A stretch of 13,840 nt of DNA from G020348385 sp964580235 (GTDB taxonomy: Bacteria; Acidobacteriota; Aminicenantia; Aminicenantales; Aminicenantaceae). The notes below the pieces were generated by a model. That model searched no databases and was not told where the DNA came from. It worked only from the letters and a program-made list of their open reading frames with translations. The position numbers and the translations under genes were made by a program. This document shows, one piece after another, positions 13,699-13,840 of the stretch (its first letter is position 1; each line of letters opens with the position of its first letter). The stretch spans positions 1 to 13,840 of the forward strand of contig CAZOJY010000099.1 in NCBI GenBank assembly GCA_964580235.1, given 5' to 3'.

Positions 13699-13840
13699 TA
13701 ACCAGGGTCGTTCACGCTCGGTCCATTTTTTGTTTTGCTTCTGATTTAACCTGAATTATTCATAAACATGATTTTTTTTACCGGAATTTAATACTATATA
13801 CATTGAAATCAGGGACATGTACCGAAAATTTAAGGGACAC
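13699..13840. other. Gene-free right edge with short repeats
   Basis: No coding frame is evident in these last 142 bases. AGGGACA occurs twice as a direct repeat 22 bases apart (13811-13817 and 13833-13839), on the very edge of the window. CCTGAATTATTCATAAACATG at 13750-13770 (written as 21 bases, 18 matching) resembles a stretch at 3604-3624 upstream of the ATP-binding gene. The GGTCC followed by a T-run near 13720-13733 lacks a stable stem, so no mutY terminator is called. Confidence 0.4.

Overview
The window looks like chromosome from a Gram-negative, environmental bacterium of moderate GC content. A TonB-type C-terminal domain argues for an outer membrane. A PknB-like kinase with a periplasmic tail, an SH3/PEGA/NHL secreted protein and secreted kinase-fold proteins are a style I associate with Acidobacteriota or Candidatus Aminicenantes. 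That placement is a guess from domain content, not a measurement. I see no tRNA, rRNA, CRISPR array or intact insertion sequence.

Layout, left to right. At 1-1164 (+) is the C-terminal part of an Npt1/Npt2-like MFS (nucleotide-type) transporter cut by the window edge. At 1393-3076 (+) is a two-gene unit of paralogous secreted proteins carrying PI3K/HipA-like kinase motifs, behind a good sigma-70-type promoter. At 3068-3511 (-) is an RsbW/SpoIIAB-like ATP-binding protein that overlaps the second paralog tail to tail by 9 bases. Divergent from it at 3731-6008 (+) is a two-gene operon: an NCS1 (CodB-like) permease and a DUF1177 protein. The two divergent promoters share a 13-base sequence in inverted orientation.

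The rest up to 12392 is on the minus strand. In transcription order it holds a PknB-like Ser/Thr kinase with a membrane anchor and periplasmic TPRs, then a secreted SH3/PEGA/NHL propeller protein, then a roughly 620-base gap with what may be a decayed transposase. After the gap come a receiver-domain/TM/TonB fusion and a small coiled-coil protein translationally coupled to it. Divergent from the kinase, 12619-13698 (+) encodes MutY whose C-terminal domain has an intact Nudix (MutT) catalytic box. The last 140 bases hold no gene, but carry a short direct repeat that may be the edge of a mobile element.

The most unusual content is threefold: the receiver-TonB fusion, whose phospho-acceptor Asp is replaced by Glu; the tandem secreted kinase-fold proteins; and the MutY with a catalytically complete MutT-like domain. 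The kinase/propeller pair and the receiver-TonB/coiled-coil pair may form an envelope-sensing set, but only the shared strand and domain types suggest this.
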